A stretch of 64,000 bases of DNA from Hyphomicrobiales bacterium (GCA_900470285.1 UCAG01000013.1:90539-154538); one strand, 5' to 3'. Shown: positions 28,723-38,229, counted from the first letter of the stretch. The notes: generated by a model from the sequence alone, not told the origin. Translations and numbers: made by a program.

Positions 28723-29967
28723 TCAAGCGGATTGTTTCAGCGGGCTGCCGGTAAAATCTGTCGCATAAGGAATGTTCAGAGCCTGCCAGACTTCCAGCAG
28801 GGCTTCTTTCAGACCGGCAATCAGCTCTTCCCCGTGAACAGGGGTCGGCGTGATGCGCAGGCGCTCGGTGCCGCGTGGCACGGTCGGGAAGTTGATCGGC
28901 TGAATATAAATGCCATGAACTTCCAGCAGGCGATCCGAAGCTTTTTTGCACAAATCCGCATTGCCGACAAAGAGCGGCACAATATGCGTTTCAGTCGGCA
29001 TAACCGGCAGACCGGCACGTTTTAGCGTGTCTTTGGTCAGTTGCGCGTTTTTCTGCTGCAATTCGCGCTCGGTGCCGGAGGCTTTGAGATGACGAATGGC
29101 TGCAACAGTTGCATTAGCAATTGCCGGCGGCAGGGCTGAGGTGAAGATGAAGCCCGGCGCATAGGAGCGCACAGCATCAACCACAGCTTTGGAGCCGGTA
29201 ATATAGCCGCCCAGTGTGCCGAAGGATTTGGCTAATGTACCTTCAATAATATCAATACGATGGCTCAGACCTTCGCGTTCTGAAATGCCGCCGCCGCGTG
29301 CGCCGTACATGCCAACGGCATGCACTTCATCAAGATAGGTCATGGCATTATATTTTTCCGCCAGTTCCACGATTGCTTTCAGCGGTGCCACATCACCATC
29401 CATGGAATAGACGGATTCAAAAACGATCAGCTTGGCGCGGTCTTTGCCTGTTGCTTTCAGCAGCTCTTCAAGATGCTGCACATCATTATGCCGGAAGATC
29501 TGCTTGTCGGCACCGGAATGGCGGATGCCGGCGATCATCGATGCATGATTGAGTTCATCCGACAGGATCAGGCAATCCGGCAGGAGTTTGGCAATGGTCG
29601 AGATAGAAGCATCATTGGAAACAAAGCCGGAAGTGAAAACCAGACCGGCTTCTTTGCCATGCAAATCCGCGAGCTCATGTTCAAGCTCAACAAGCGGATG
29701 ATTGTTGCCGGAGATATTGCGTGTGCCGCCAGCGCCGGACCCTTGCGAGACGGCTGCATCAGTCATGGCTTTCAGAACATCAGGATTTTGCCCCATGCCG
29801 AGATAGTCATTGGAGCACCATACGGTGATTTCACGCGCCTGACCGTTATGGCGCCAGATTGCTTGCGGAAAGCGGCCGACAATACGCTCCAGATCAGCAA
29901 ATACACGGTAACGATTTTCAGTGTGAAGGCGGTCAATGGCCGCTTCAAAAAACCGGCTATAGTCCAT
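28723..29967 (-). CDS. hemA: 5-aminolevulinate synthase
   Basis: PLP enzyme that condenses glycine with succinyl-CoA, the C4 (Shemin) route to haem found in Alphaproteobacteria. 414 residues. The Schiff-base lysine is K247 in [14 protein letters not shown]. Also visible are [11 protein letters not shown], the glycine-rich [12 protein letters not shown] and [19 protein letters not shown] precedes ATG 29967. It is divergent from a TetR-type regulator across a gap containing two inverted repeats. Confidence 0.97.
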   Translation of the reverse strand: MDYSRFFEAAIDRLHTENRYRVFADLERIVGRFPQAIWRHNGQAREITVWCSNDYLGMGQNPDVLKAMTDAAVSQGSGAGGTRNISGNNHPLVELEHELADLHGKEAGLVFTSGFVSNDASISTIAKLLPDCLILSDELNHASMIAGIRHSGADKQIFRHNDVQHLEELLKATGKDRAKLIVFESVYSMDGDVAPLKAIVELAEKYNAMTYLDEVHAVGMYGARGGGISEREGLSHRIDIIEGTLAKSFGTLGGYITGSKAVVDAVRSYAPGFIFTSALPPAIANATVAAIRHLKASGTERELQQKNAQLTKDTLKRAGLPVMPTETHIVPLFVGNADLCKKASDRLLEVHGIYIQPINFPTVPRGTERLRITPTPVHGEELIAGLKEALLEVWQALNIPYATDFTGSPLKQSA

Positions 29968-30148
29968 GAGGCATCTTCCTTTTCTTCACCGTTACCTAAT
30001 CCTTTAGAGGCGTGACGTCTATAAGGCCATGTGCGGTAAATAGACCTAGGCCGGTTTTGCGGCATTGATTTCAGTCAATCAGGCCGTCTCCGGTTACGGG
30101 TTTTTGGTATATTCCGGTTGAAAAGACAGGGACTGTCGTAATTTTAGT

Positions 30149-30221
30149 CACAATCTGTTGTAAAAGATTGTGTTCAGAGTTAAATGATTTTGCAACAGAC
30201 TGTTTAATCTTTGTGTTGCAA
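30149..30221. promoter_or_regulatory. Two inverted repeats, probable operators (hemA / TetR-type gap)
   Basis: First, CACAATCT (30149-30156) and AGATTGTG (30165-30172) form a perfect repeat with an eight-base spacer. Second, TTGCAACA (30190-30197) and TGTTGCAA (30214-30221) form a perfect repeat with a 16-base spacer. They lie just before the TetR-type gene and about 180-250 bases before hemA, so autoregulation is the simplest reading. Confidence 0.55.
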
Positions 30222-30245
30222 TCATAATTTTCGGACGAGGCGGCT

Positions 30246-30962
30246 ATGAAAAAGCAAATTCCGGTAAAGTCATGTGTGGCGCCAAGCCCGCGTATTGGCC
30301 GTCCGGCACGGATTTCTCTTGAGGAAATCGCGCGTGTGACGCTAAAAATCGGTCTCGATGATGTGACGATGATTGCAGTCGGTCAGGCGCTCGGGGTCGA
30401 TCACTCCTCCCTTTATCGCTATGTCAAAGGCCGTAATGAATTGCTGCTGGCTGCTGCCGATCTGGCCATTACCGAACTGGACTGGCGTGGCAATCCTGCC
30501 GACTGGTATGAGTTTGCGCAAAATGTCGCCAATTCGGCCTGGGAATTATTCAACCGGCATCCGGGGCTGGCCGATGCCATGCGGGAACTGGAAGTATCCC
30601 CGCCGTCCGGTATCCGCGCTTTTGGCGAAATGGCTAACCAGTTTGTGGAATATGGTTTCTCGACTGAGGAAGCCGTTGTGCTGATCGATAGTATGATGGA
30701 TATGACGGTCGATTACTTCACCGGCTGGCGCAGAGCCTATAAAAAACCGGGTCGCATTGGTGAGCGCGGAATTGAGAAGGTTGTGCAGTCGTGGCAGGCA
30801 GAAGCCGCACGCAATCCGGATACGGCGCGGCCGATCCTGATTATGAGCCGGATGATGACGGATCACCCGAAGGATTGGTGGGACAAAAAACTGCTTCTGA
30901 TCCTTGATGGCGCGCAAGCAGTTTTTGACAGACGTCAGCAGATTTACGAAGCTGCTGAATGA
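30246..30962 (+). CDS. TetR-type transcriptional regulator
   Basis: A 238-residue DNA-binding protein. The N-terminal helix-turn-helix is at about residues 25-65 (IGRPARISLEEIARVTL, then IAVGQALGVDHSSLYRYVKG), in the TetR mould. The C-terminal ligand domain is all-helical and not recognised. GAGG precedes ATG 30246. It is divergent from hemA, with two inverted repeats in between. Control of itself, and perhaps of hemA, is plausible; the inducer is unknown. Confidence 0.82.
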   Translation: MKKQIPVKSCVAPSPRIGRPARISLEEIARVTLKIGLDDVTMIAVGQALGVDHSSLYRYVKGRNELLLAAADLAITELDWRGNPADWYEFAQNVANSAWELFNRHPGLADAMRELEVSPPSGIRAFGEMANQFVEYGFSTEEAVVLIDSMMDMTVDYFTGWRRAYKKPGRIGERGIEKVVQSWQAEAARNPDTARPILIMSRMMTDHPKDWWDKKLLLILDGAQAVFDRRQQIYEAAE

Positions 30963-30984
30963 GTGCAGCGGTCTGACCGGCAGC

Positions 30985-31080
30985 TAGAGCATGTCGCGGA
31001 AAAGCGGGGGCCGGTTTTCCGATAATGCCATGCGTAAAATAAAGAGACAGAGCGAGCGCAGTTAAACGCGACGCGCTCTA
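30985..31080. repeat. Dispersed hairpin repeat, family B, copy 2
   Basis: A 96-base element with TAGAGC at the left and GCTCTA at the right. It contains GGTTTTCCGATAATGCCATGCG and AGACAGAGCG blocks related to the 23055 and 58041 copies. Its right end encodes the last residues and the stop codon of the minus-strand FAD gene. Confidence 0.75.
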
Positions 31081-32576
31081 TCTGCTGCCTGTCTTATCAC
31101 TTCTGCCAATGTTTCTGTGTAGCGTGTTACTTCAGGCGCGCCCATTAACTCCCCGAATGTGCCGCGGGCTAAGGGGCCGGCGATAAACAGATTATCAGCA
31201 ATATAGCCGTCTTTACCGACGGCACGCATGGTTGAATCTGTCTGATCTGTCCGGCTTGTATGCAGGCCGAGACCGGTAGGATCCATTTCAATCAGACCGT
31301 CTTCCCGCAGCATTGCCAATGGCGGGCACTGGCCGATAATATCGCCATGTGCAGGGCCGGTTGTGATAATAATGGCGTCAAAATGCTGTGTGATTGTTTC
31401 GGATTGTCCGCGCAGACGATAAGTTACGATAAAGCCGTGGCCGTTATCAGCGAGTGCAGCATCTGTGAGGTTCGCACCGAGAAATTTCAGTGTTCCGGCA
31501 CGGCTGCGTTCATCAAGGGCATCATCTGTTTGTGTTGCTAAGCGAAACCTATGCGCATCCCAGAAAGTGCGCAGATGCCGGACAACGCGCTTGCGCTCAC
31601 TGAGCGGCAGAGCATGCCATATCTCGCCGCCCTGATCGCGCAAAGTATCAATCACTGACTGCCATGGCACTGATTGCTGTGCTGCTTCACGGATTGTCCA
31701 GCGGATATTATGGAGCAATCGCACTGCAGATGTTTCCGCAGGGTTGAGAAAGTCGCCGAAAAAGCGCGGCGGTTTTGGCTCATCGGCTTTGAGCCGCAGA
31801 TTGGAGCGGGAGCGCAGACCGTGACGGGACAAAACCGTGACATTGCCGCGATGTCCGTGTTGCGACAGACCTGCGACCATATCGGCTGATGTCAGACCGG
31901 CGCCGACAATCAGAACCGAACTGTCTTTACCAGTCTCCTGCAGTAACTGTCCGAGGGCGTCTGTCTGATAAGGATTGGCAATCAGTCCTTTTGTATGACT
32001 ATCACCGGATTGCTGAAGTTTCTGCAATGGTGCAGGAAGAGCAGGCAGCGGATGCGATGCGGCAATCACCAGAAAGTCCGCCTCCAGTATTTCGCCTTTA
32101 TCTGTAGTAACCTGATACCGGCCGGACGGGCAGCGTTTGGCGCTGTCAGCGCTGGCACATATATGTTGCAGATGGCCGCTCGCAAGCAAAGGGGCAAGCT
32201 GCTTTGCCATATAGGTGCCGAAAGTGCTGCGTCTTGCATAAATCTGGCCGTTTTCCGTCATTGCTCCCGGATCATTGCTCAGGCTGTGCTGCTCTTCCAT
32301 CCATCGGGCAAAATGCGGCTTGTCCTCATAAAATATACTCATCCGGTCGGAGAGAACATTGAGACGAAAGGCATCCTCATTTGTAGAGTAAGCCAGTCCG
32401 GCACCAAGAGAGGGGCGTGGTTCTATGATTGTAATTTTAAGGTTTGCCGGATCGGTGATTGCCGCCAAATGAAAAGCCAGAGAAGCACCGGAGAAACCGC
32501 CTCCGATAATGATGATGGATTTTTGCCGGTTTTGATGATGCGGGCGGTCAGTGCAGGCAGAAGGCAATACAGTCAA
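31062..32576 (-). CDS. FAD/NAD(P)-binding oxidoreductase (HcmO/NAD_binding_9-like)
   Basis: A 504-residue flavoprotein. The dinucleotide-binding motif is IIIIGGGFSGASLAFHL (from residue 21). A second Rossmann site is VLIVGAGLTSADMVAGL. The middle blocks LGAGLAYSTNEDAFRLNV and FLVIAASHP fit the FAD/NAD(P)-binding protein family seen in siderophore or redox clusters. The substrate is unknown. The start is uncertain: TTG 32576 is the longest choice and has no clear Shine-Dalgarno. The last codons (ADRARRV) and the stop fall in a dispersed repeat, so the original C-terminus may have been replaced. Confidence 0.8.
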   Translation of the reverse strand: MTVLPSACTDRPHHQNRQKSIIIIGGGFSGASLAFHLAAITDPANLKITIIEPRPSLGAGLAYSTNEDAFRLNVLSDRMSIFYEDKPHFARWMEEQHSLSNDPGAMTENGQIYARRSTFGTYMAKQLAPLLASGHLQHICASADSAKRCPSGRYQVTTDKGEILEADFLVIAASHPLPALPAPLQKLQQSGDSHTKGLIANPYQTDALGQLLQETGKDSSVLIVGAGLTSADMVAGLSQHGHRGNVTVLSRHGLRSRSNLRLKADEPKPPRFFGDFLNPAETSAVRLLHNIRWTIREAAQQSVPWQSVIDTLRDQGGEIWHALPLSERKRVVRHLRTFWDAHRFRLATQTDDALDERSRAGTLKFLGANLTDAALADNGHGFIVTYRLRGQSETITQHFDAIIITTGPAHGDIIGQCPPLAMLREDGLIEMDPTGLGLHTSRTDQTDSTMRAVGKDGYIADNLFIAGPLARGTFGELMGAPEVTRYTETLAEVIRQAADRARRV

Positions 32577-32729
32577 AACATATATCCGGCTTCAGGAGGC
32601 ATACTGTAATCTGTAAGAAAAATATTACAGCTTGTCCCTAGTTTATAGTAATGTAATCCGTTTTTGCAATTCTGCGATAAAGTAATTTTCTTTTAAATTA
32701 AACCGGAGCAAAAGTTGTCTCTCCGGCAA

Positions 32730-33440
32730 TCAGAGGCCGAAGAGCTTTTTCAAAAACAGCAATCCGCCATCGGTGCGGCGGATATAGCGACGCGGCAGGC
32801 CAAACGGATCATCTGTTGCGCGGGCATGACCGCGTTTCGTGGTGGTTGCATGAACATAACCGGCTTGTCTGGCAATATCGCGTACAGCCTGTGTTTCGCC
32901 GCCATAAGGGTAGCAGAAATTGGTGACTTCAGCGCCGAGTATTTCTTCAAGGACTTTCTTGGAACCGGCGATCTGCCGTTCTGCTTCCTGCAAATCCGCA
33001 TCGGGCAGATAAATATGGTCAAGTGTATGCGCGCCGACTTCATGGCCGTGTGCAGCCCAGTCGCGCAATTGCTCAGTACTCATGCAGGGAATTTCAATCG
33101 CGCCTTTCGGAATGTCCCATTCATTGCGTCCGCCGATTTGATTGGCCACAAAATAATTGGTGGCGGTAAAACCCAGCTCGTTCAGCACGGGCATGGCATG
33201 CTGATAGACATTGAGAAAACCGTCATCAAACGTGATAACCGCAACCTTGCCCTGTTTTTTACCTTCAAGATAAGGGCGGGCATCGTGCATGGACAATCCC
33301 TGATAACCCAGTCTTTTCAGCCAGCGCATCTGCGAATGGAACCGGTCCGGATGCACATGCAGACTGCGGAACGGCTTGTCAGACGCAGGCGGTACATCAA
33401 TCGAATGATAAAGAAGAATGGGAATAGCGGAAGATTTCAT
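32730..33440 (-). CDS. Polysaccharide deacetylase (NodB-like)
   Basis: Carbohydrate esterase 4-type protein, 236 residues. The metal-site motif is VITFDDGFLN (D72, D73) and the second is HTLDH (H138, H142). FCYPYGGET and the N-terminal LLYHSIDV are typical. It would remove N- or O-acetyl groups from an envelope polysaccharide (family knowledge); the substrate is unknown. No signal peptide is visible. ATG 33440 overlaps the stop of the GT25 gene by one base, so the two are coupled. Confidence 0.92.
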   Translation of the reverse strand: MKSSAIPILLYHSIDVPPASDKPFRSLHVHPDRFHSQMRWLKRLGYQGLSMHDARPYLEGKKQGKVAVITFDDGFLNVYQHAMPVLNELGFTATNYFVANQIGGRNEWDIPKGAIEIPCMSTEQLRDWAAHGHEVGAHTLDHIYLPDADLQEAERQIAGSKKVLEEILGAEVTNFCYPYGGETQAVRDIARQAGYVHATTTKRGHARATDDPFGLPRRYIRRTDGGLLFLKKLFGL

Positions 33441-34180
33441 CAGGCTTTTCCGGATTTGCGGGAATAGGTTTTGACGCTGTGCCGGTAGAAAGGCCGCATC
33501 AGTTCTCTGTGCAGTTTATGCGCCAGAGAACGGTTCTGTTTCAAGGTGCTGCCGCCCAGATTGGCTGATATTTCCTGTATGCCACCCGGCACGACAGAAA
33601 GCGGTTGCAATCCGGTTACCCAGTTCATCTGGGCAAAAGTATCAACGGGGCGGTCAAATCTTTCTGTCGCTTTTAGCAAGGTCTGCGCGGCATCACGGGT
33701 AATCAGCTGCGCTACCATACCAAGCCCGACAGGTACCGGACGAATGACTTTCGTTGTTCCCTGTTCAAAAACAACAGCGCCGGTCTCACGGTCAGAACGG
33801 AACGGCAGACGCACCAGTCCGCCTTGTTCGGCAACCACAGTGGCTGCCTTAAAGGCCGCAGGGAAGTCGGTTGTCAGCGCCACATCATCTTCGAGCACAA
33901 GTGCTGCATCCAGATTTTGATCGATGATTGTCTGCCATGTTTTACGGTGCGAGAGGAAACAGGCAATTTCGTTGTGGCTCAGGCGGAAGGGATAATAAGG
34001 CTTGTGCAGGCGCGTCTGATAGGCTTGTGCGACATCTGCATCACTCAGCTGTTTTGCATCAACAGCTGTAATGATTTCTGCCGGTACCGGTAACCGGGAG
34101 ATCAGTTCACTCACCTGTGCACGGCGTTCTGTTGCGCGCTCCAGATGAATGATGAATGCTTTAATCTGCGGCTTTTGCAT
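33440..34180 (-). CDS. Glycosyltransferase family 25 (LPS core type)
   Basis: A 246-residue GT25 enzyme. IKAFIIHLERATERRAQV, then EIACFLSHRKTWQTI (residues 71-85) and the LEDDV nucleotide-sugar motif (96-100) define the family, which adds sugars to lipooligosaccharide cores. It is the first gene of a two-gene operon with the deacetylase (TGATG overlap). The pair probably modifies a surface glycan (inference). Confidence 0.9.
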   Translation of the reverse strand: MQKPQIKAFIIHLERATERRAQVSELISRLPVPAEIITAVDAKQLSDADVAQAYQTRLHKPYYPFRLSHNEIACFLSHRKTWQTIIDQNLDAALVLEDDVALTTDFPAAFKAATVVAEQGGLVRLPFRSDRETGAVVFEQGTTKVIRPVPVGLGMVAQLITRDAAQTLLKATERFDRPVDTFAQMNWVTGLQPLSVVPGGIQEISANLGGSTLKQNRSLAHKLHRELMRPFYRHSVKTYSRKSGKA

Positions 34181-34304
34181 GACTAACCTTTGCCGGATCG
34201 GCTGATGTTTTTTGCTGATCGCAGCCCTGCGACCACATATAAGAATTGCCTATAGCAGCTTAAAGGTCTTGTCGGAAAGTGAGAAATATTACTCATGTAA
34301 AATG

Positions 34305-34332
34305 GAAAACGGGCAGATAAAAATCTGCCCGT
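34305..34332 (-). terminator. Terminator after the 34363-34710 gene
   Basis: ACGGGCAGAT (34309-34318) and ATCTGCCCGT (34323-34332) form a perfect ten-base stem with a four-base loop. On the minus strand TTTT follows. It lies 31 bases after the stop of the hypothetical gene and before the GT25 gene. Confidence 0.85.
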
Positions 34333-34362
34333 CTGTTGTATTTTGGGAAGGCGGAGCACCGT

Positions 34363-34710
34363 TTAATTGAAACGCGCAGCGATCACCGGATTGCGTGTAT
34401 AATTCCGCAGTGCCTGACGCAGTAATCCTGAAGCATCTGCATAGGTGGCGGGGAAGTCTGTGGGCTGATATTGCATAATATGCGGTATCGCTGCTTTTAA
34501 CGACTGCAGAACATGTTGCGGAAGCCGGTCTGAACATTGAGTCAGGCGGCGGAAAATTACGCTGATGCGCACGGATTTTCCGTAAACGGCAACGTGAGGC
34601 TCCTGACCGGCCATATCCCAGTCTTCATAGGCATGAACAGCTTCGTGAAAACCGTTCAGCAGATAAATTGATGCATGTCCGTTATGGAGCGGCGGCAGTA
34701 AACTTGACAT
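34363..34710 (-). CDS. Hypothetical protein, unknown function
   Basis: A 115-residue soluble protein from ATG 34710, where GGAG lies six bases upstream. The frame is open further upstream (to 34965) but lacks a start signal there. It has no signal peptide or membrane helix. It begins SSLLPPLHNGHASIYLLNGF and contains HEAVHAYEDWDMAG and a basic C-terminus. A histidine- and tryptophan-rich middle is visible, but I recognise no domain. A terminator follows, so it is a single-gene unit. Confidence 0.65.
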   Translation of the reverse strand: MSSLLPPLHNGHASIYLLNGFHEAVHAYEDWDMAGQEPHVAVYGKSVRISVIFRRLTQCSDRLPQHVLQSLKAAIPHIMQYQPTDFPATYADASGLLRQALRNYTRNPVIAARFN

Positions 34711-35064
34711 TCCTGTCTCCTCTGTCGGGCTGCTTACTACAAACTTTCCTTGCATGGAGTTCGCAGTAATTTGAAAAAATGCCTGTTTCTGTGTTTGCGG
34801 CGTACAGACAGGCCGTTGAAAATATAAATCTGTTTCCGGCGTTAAAGCCTGAACCGGAAGGTGCCGGCTGATTATCGCCTGATTATATGACAGTTCTATA
34901 ATGGACGGCTGTTTCAGCCTGCATTTTGTTAGGGTTTTTAACCCGCAAAGACGATCGTGAAACAAAGATCGTACCTGTCAGAGTAACGAAAATATCGCTC
35001 TGGTAAATCCCGATATTATCGTACTTTCGGATAATGCTGTAAAAAAGAAAAATCTTTTTAAAAT
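34711..35064. other. Intergenic region upstream of the hypothetical gene
   Basis: There is no supported gene. It holds several small inverted repeats (ACGATC/GATCGT near 34951-34972, and GGGTT/AACCC around 34931) and an A-rich stretch. It must contain the promoter of the minus-strand hypothetical gene. Confidence 0.45.
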
Positions 35065-35097
35065 ACAAAAAGAGAGAAGACGCCCCGTCCTCTCTCC
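35065..35097 (-). terminator. Probable terminator after proC
   Basis: On the minus strand, GAGAGAGGAC pairs with GTCTTCTCTC around a G-rich loop, with mismatches, and TTTTTG follows. It lies about 24 bases after the proC stop. Confidence 0.65.
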
Positions 35098-35120
35098 CTG
35101 TGGAAATGCAGTATTGTGTT

Positions 35121-35933
35121 TCAGCTTTTTCCGAGTTCAACAGAGCGGTTACGGGCAGCTTCAACCGCTTCGCTGACAAGATTTTGCAGGCGGTTGTCGC
35201 CCATCAGCACTTCGAGGGCAGCTGCTGTTGTCCCGTTAGGGCTGGTGACATTAATGCGCAATTGCGATGGCGTATCCGTGCTTGCCGCAGCGAGAGCGCC
35301 TGCACCGTAAACTGTCTGCATGGCCAGCATGGCAGCGACATCCTGCGGCAAACCGGCGGTTACACCAGCTTGTGTGAGGCATTCAATGAAATGAAATACA
35401 TAAGCGGGGCCGGAGCCGGATACTGCGGTTACGGCATCCATCAGGTTTTCATCTTTGACCCGTGCGACCTGGCCGCTGGTTTCCAGTAATTCTTCGGTAA
35501 AGCGCATTACATCTGCCTGCACATTACTATTGGCAAATGTCACCATCATACCCTTACCGATCGCTGCAGGTGTGTTCGGCATACAGCGGATGATCGCTGC
35601 CTGTGTGCCCAGAATTTTCTCGAACAAGGCAACCGGTGTGCCGGCAGCCACACTGAGAAAAGCCGAGGCAGATGCATGGTTTTTATAGGCAGGCAGAATG
35701 TCCTGGATGACTTGTGGTTTGACGGCAATAATAATCAGTTGCGGAGAGCCGCTAATCCCTGTGCTGTCCGGCAGCGCTTTGATACCGAGTTTTGCTGCGC
35801 GTTCACGCAAACTGTCTGCCGGCTCAACCACTGTCACGTCGGAAGGTTGCAATTTACCCGAGGAGAGCCATCCTTGCAGCATGGCAAATCCCATATTGCC
35901 GCAACCAACCAGAACAACAGTGTTATTTGCCAT
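35121..35933 (-). CDS. proC: Pyrroline-5-carboxylate reductase
   Basis: Last step of proline synthesis, NAD(P)H-dependent, 270 residues. The nucleotide-binding motif is VVLVGCGNMGFAML. The conserved blocks are IRCMPNTPAAIGKG and VTAVSGSGPAYVFHFIE, and the C-terminal INVTSPNGTTAAAL is the family signature. AGGAGAGG six bases upstream fixes ATG 35933; an adjacent in-frame TTG at 35936 is not needed. Confidence 0.97.
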   Translation of the reverse strand: MANNTVVLVGCGNMGFAMLQGWLSSGKLQPSDVTVVEPADSLRERAAKLGIKALPDSTGISGSPQLIIIAVKPQVIQDILPAYKNHASASAFLSVAAGTPVALFEKILGTQAAIIRCMPNTPAAIGKGMMVTFANSNVQADVMRFTEELLETSGQVARVKDENLMDAVTAVSGSGPAYVFHFIECLTQAGVTAGLPQDVAAMLAMQTVYGAGALAAASTDTPSQLRINVTSPNGTTAAALEVLMGDNRLQNLVSEAVEAARNRSVELGKS

Positions 35934-36092
35934 CAAGTGCCTCTCCTGTGATTTGCCCGACCATAGAACATTACACCGGCAGATGGAAATATCGTTCGCT
36001 GCGCAGAGTGATATTCCTGCTTCGAGATGGCGGTTGTGTCACATTAATCAGATAAATGTGAAATTTATTTCTTATAGTGGTTGCCAGAGTCA

Positions 36093-36108
36093 TTAAGGTT
36101 TTGTTAAC
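36093..36108. promoter_or_regulatory. CtrA-type box (TTAA-N7-TTAAC)
   Basis: TTAA at 36093-36096, seven bases, then TTAAC at 36104-36108. It lies 160 bases before proC and about 400 before the 36507 gene. The target is unclear. Confidence 0.45.
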
Positions 36109-36408
36109 CATAAGGCAGAGTGATTTGCACCGGCTTCGCCGCGCTGCAAAGGCGTAACGGGTAAACGTGATTTACATTGTGAAATGCGTTGCTTCTGGCG
36201 TGTCGCTTATCTGCGAACAGTTTTGAAAAGCATTCATGATCTGCTGTGAATTTTATTCCGGTCGGTCAGGTTCTTTTGAGTCCGTTTTTTCGGACGGAAC
36301 AGGCTTTTCGGACATGGGATTTCCAAAGTCCTTTCGGTTCTGGCCGGTTTTGGAAATGCGCGGAGAAGAGGCAAAGCACTCTGATACCGGATGCCGTTTG
36401 TGTATCCG

Positions 36409-36468
36409 GCGAATATTATGCCTGTGTCTTTGGCGCATATTATGCCTGCGTCTTTGGCGCATATTATG
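36409..36468. repeat. 24-base tandem repeat, 2.5 copies
   Basis: Units start at 36409, 36433 and 36457 (the last is half a unit) and share GCATATTATGCCTG and GTCTTTG. Two bases differ between the first two units. Confidence 0.85.
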
Positions 36469-36506
36469 AATGACTGTGTAAATAAATTTTAAGACGGGGC
36501 GGCATT

Positions 36507-37112
36507 ATGGAGCGTGATAATAAATTTTCCGGCACATTACCGCTTTTGGCCTATGCACCGCAGGATTTTGGCCTGAATATTCAGCGTTCCCGCGCTTACC
36601 GTGCGCGCGCCGCAATGGGGCGTACTGGTGTGCAGCCGCTGCGCAGCCATGCGCAGGCTCCCGCGCAGACACCGGCAAAAACTGAGAGAGCTGTGCTTGC
36701 CGAGCCTACACCGGCTTCGTCATCTTCTTTGTTCAAAAAACTGTGGCTGAACCTGTCCGGCCTTTTAAAGCGTGGCAAACAAGCTGAACAAATGGCGGAT
36801 CAGTCTATGCAGCCGGTGGCTACAAGGCAAATTCCTGTCGCGCCTGTGGCAAGGCAGATGCCTGTGAAACAGGCTGATACGGAACCGCAGGAGCTGAAAC
36901 AGCAACCGGCGGAAGAGGTTATTGCGGAAACGCACCAGCCGGTTTCCAAAACCTATGCTGCCATGCGCAAAAATGCGCTCGGCAATGCAGCTGCAGATCA
37001 GGCTATTCCGGAAGCCACAGACCTTTCCCATGCACTGGCCGAAATCCGGCAGGCATTGCGTGAGCACGAGAAGCTGGCCAATGCCAGACAGAATGAAAAT
37101 TCGTCACGTTGA
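36507..37112 (+). CDS. Hypothetical Pro/Gln/Ala-rich protein
   Basis: A 201-residue protein of low complexity. The N-terminus is MERDNKFSGTLPLLAYAPQD, followed by a basic RSRAYRARAAMGR block. A Pro/Ala/Gln/Thr-rich linker follows, with one short amphipathic segment (LFKKLWLNLSGLLKRGKQ, about residues 75-92). The C-terminal helix is LSHALAEIRQALREHEKLA. There is no signal peptide. Codon use looks ordinary and the gene lies 141 bases before folD. A weak GACGGGG precedes ATG 36507. No family is recognised; it may be disordered. Confidence 0.65.
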   Translation: MERDNKFSGTLPLLAYAPQDFGLNIQRSRAYRARAAMGRTGVQPLRSHAQAPAQTPAKTERAVLAEPTPASSSSLFKKLWLNLSGLLKRGKQAEQMADQSMQPVATRQIPVAPVARQMPVKQADTEPQELKQQPAEEVIAETHQPVSKTYAAMRKNALGNAAADQAIPEATDLSHALAEIRQALREHEKLANARQNENSSR

Positions 37113-37253
37113 TGCCGTTATTCCGATAGCATGACTGTTTTTTGATTGTCATCATCGCGCTGGCAGATTATGCGGGGGCAGGATGTGAGCGCGTGGCTTT
37201 GTGATCCCGCAATTTCGGCCTTGCATTGTTTTTTTGTCTGACGGAGTTGTGAG

Positions 37254-38171
37254 ATGACGACTGAAACGAGCGGCGCAAAAGTAATCGATGGTAAATTGCT
37301 GGCAGAAGATGTGGTGGCGGCGGTTAAATCCGCAACATCCGACCTGTTAAATACAACCGGCATAAAGCCTGGTATTGCTGTGGTGATCGTCGGGGAAGAT
37401 CCGGCCAGTCAGGTCTATGTCGCCTCCAAAGGCCGCAAGGCACGCGAATGCGGCTTCCACTCCGTACAGCACACATTGACTGAAGATACATCTGAGGCGG
37501 ATCTGCTGGATCTGATCGACAGTCTCAATAATGATCCTGCCATTCACGGTATTCTGGTGCAGTTGCCGCTGCCGAAACATATTGATGAAGGTCGTGTCAT
37601 CCAGACGATTGCGCCGGATAAAGATGTTGACGGTTTCCATTATATCAATGTCGGCAAGCTCGGCACCGGCGCTGTGGACAGTGCTTTTGTGCCATGCACA
37701 CCGGCTGGCAGCATGATTATGATTGAGCGCCAGCTTGGCCGTGACCTGTCCGGTCTTACAGCCGTTGTTATCGGCCGCTCCAATATTGTTGGCAAGCCAA
37801 TGGCGAATTTGCTGCTTGCAGCCAATGCCACTGTTACCGTTGCCCATAGCCGCACTAAAGATCTGCCGGCTTTGGCACGCACGGCTGATATTCTGGTGGC
37901 AGCGGTCGGTCGCCCGCAAATGGTCAAAGGTGACTGGATCAAACCGGGTGCGACTGTGATTGATGTGGGTATTAACCGCATTGATGCCCCGGAAAAGGGC
38001 GAGGGTAAAACCCGTCTGGTCGGCGATGTGGATTATGAAGAAGTCGCAAAAGTGGCGGGTGCGATTACGCCGGTTCCGGGTGGTGTAGGTCCTATGACCA
38101 TTGCAATGCTGATGGCCAATACGCTGGTTGCCGCTTGCCGTGCAGCCGGTGTTAAGGCACCGAAATTTTGA
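37254..38171 (+). CDS. folD: Bifunctional methylene-THF dehydrogenase / cyclohydrolase
   Basis: Interconverts methylene-, methenyl- and formyl-tetrahydrofolate, 305 residues. The catalytic YVASK (Y55, K59) is followed by [21 protein letters not shown] and [12 protein letters not shown]. The C-terminal [12 protein letters not shown] is the second family signature. GGAG precedes ATG 37254. A bidirectional terminator follows. Confidence 0.97.
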   Translation: MTTETSGAKVIDGKLLAEDVVAAVKSATSDLLNTTGIKPGIAVVIVGEDPASQVYVASKGRKARECGFHSVQHTLTEDTSEADLLDLIDSLNNDPAIHGILVQLPLPKHIDEGRVIQTIAPDKDVDGFHYINVGKLGTGAVDSAFVPCTPAGSMIMIERQLGRDLSGLTAVVIGRSNIVGKPMANLLLAANATVTVAHSRTKDLPALARTADILVAAVGRPQMVKGDWIKPGATVIDVGINRIDAPEKGEGKTRLVGDVDYEEVAKVAGAITPVPGGVGPMTIAMLMANTLVAACRAAGVKAPKF

Positions 38172-38190
38172 TTGTTACAATTATTATGTA

Positions 38191-38225
38191 AAAAGCGGCG
38201 TTGCCATACTGGCAGCGCCGCTTTT
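38191..38225 (+). terminator. Bidirectional terminator, folD / edd
   Basis: AAAAGCGGCG and CGCCGCTTTT form the stem, with the inner TTGCCA/TGGCAG extending it. It lies between the convergent folD and edd stops. Confidence 0.85.
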
Positions 38226-38229
38226 GATT

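Larger units (their letters stand above)
35934..36506. other. Intergenic region, proC / 36507 gene
   Basis: This 573-base gap lies between divergent genes. It holds a full CtrA-type box (36093-36108) and a 24-base tandem repeat (36409-36468), both listed. Open frames exist over the repeat but lack start signals and typical composition, so I do not call a gene. Confidence 0.5.

Noticed and set aside
36236-36473. Two overlapping small frames with Cys/Leu/Trp or Tyr repeats
   Set aside because: They come from the 24-base tandem repeat being a multiple of three; no ribosome-binding site.
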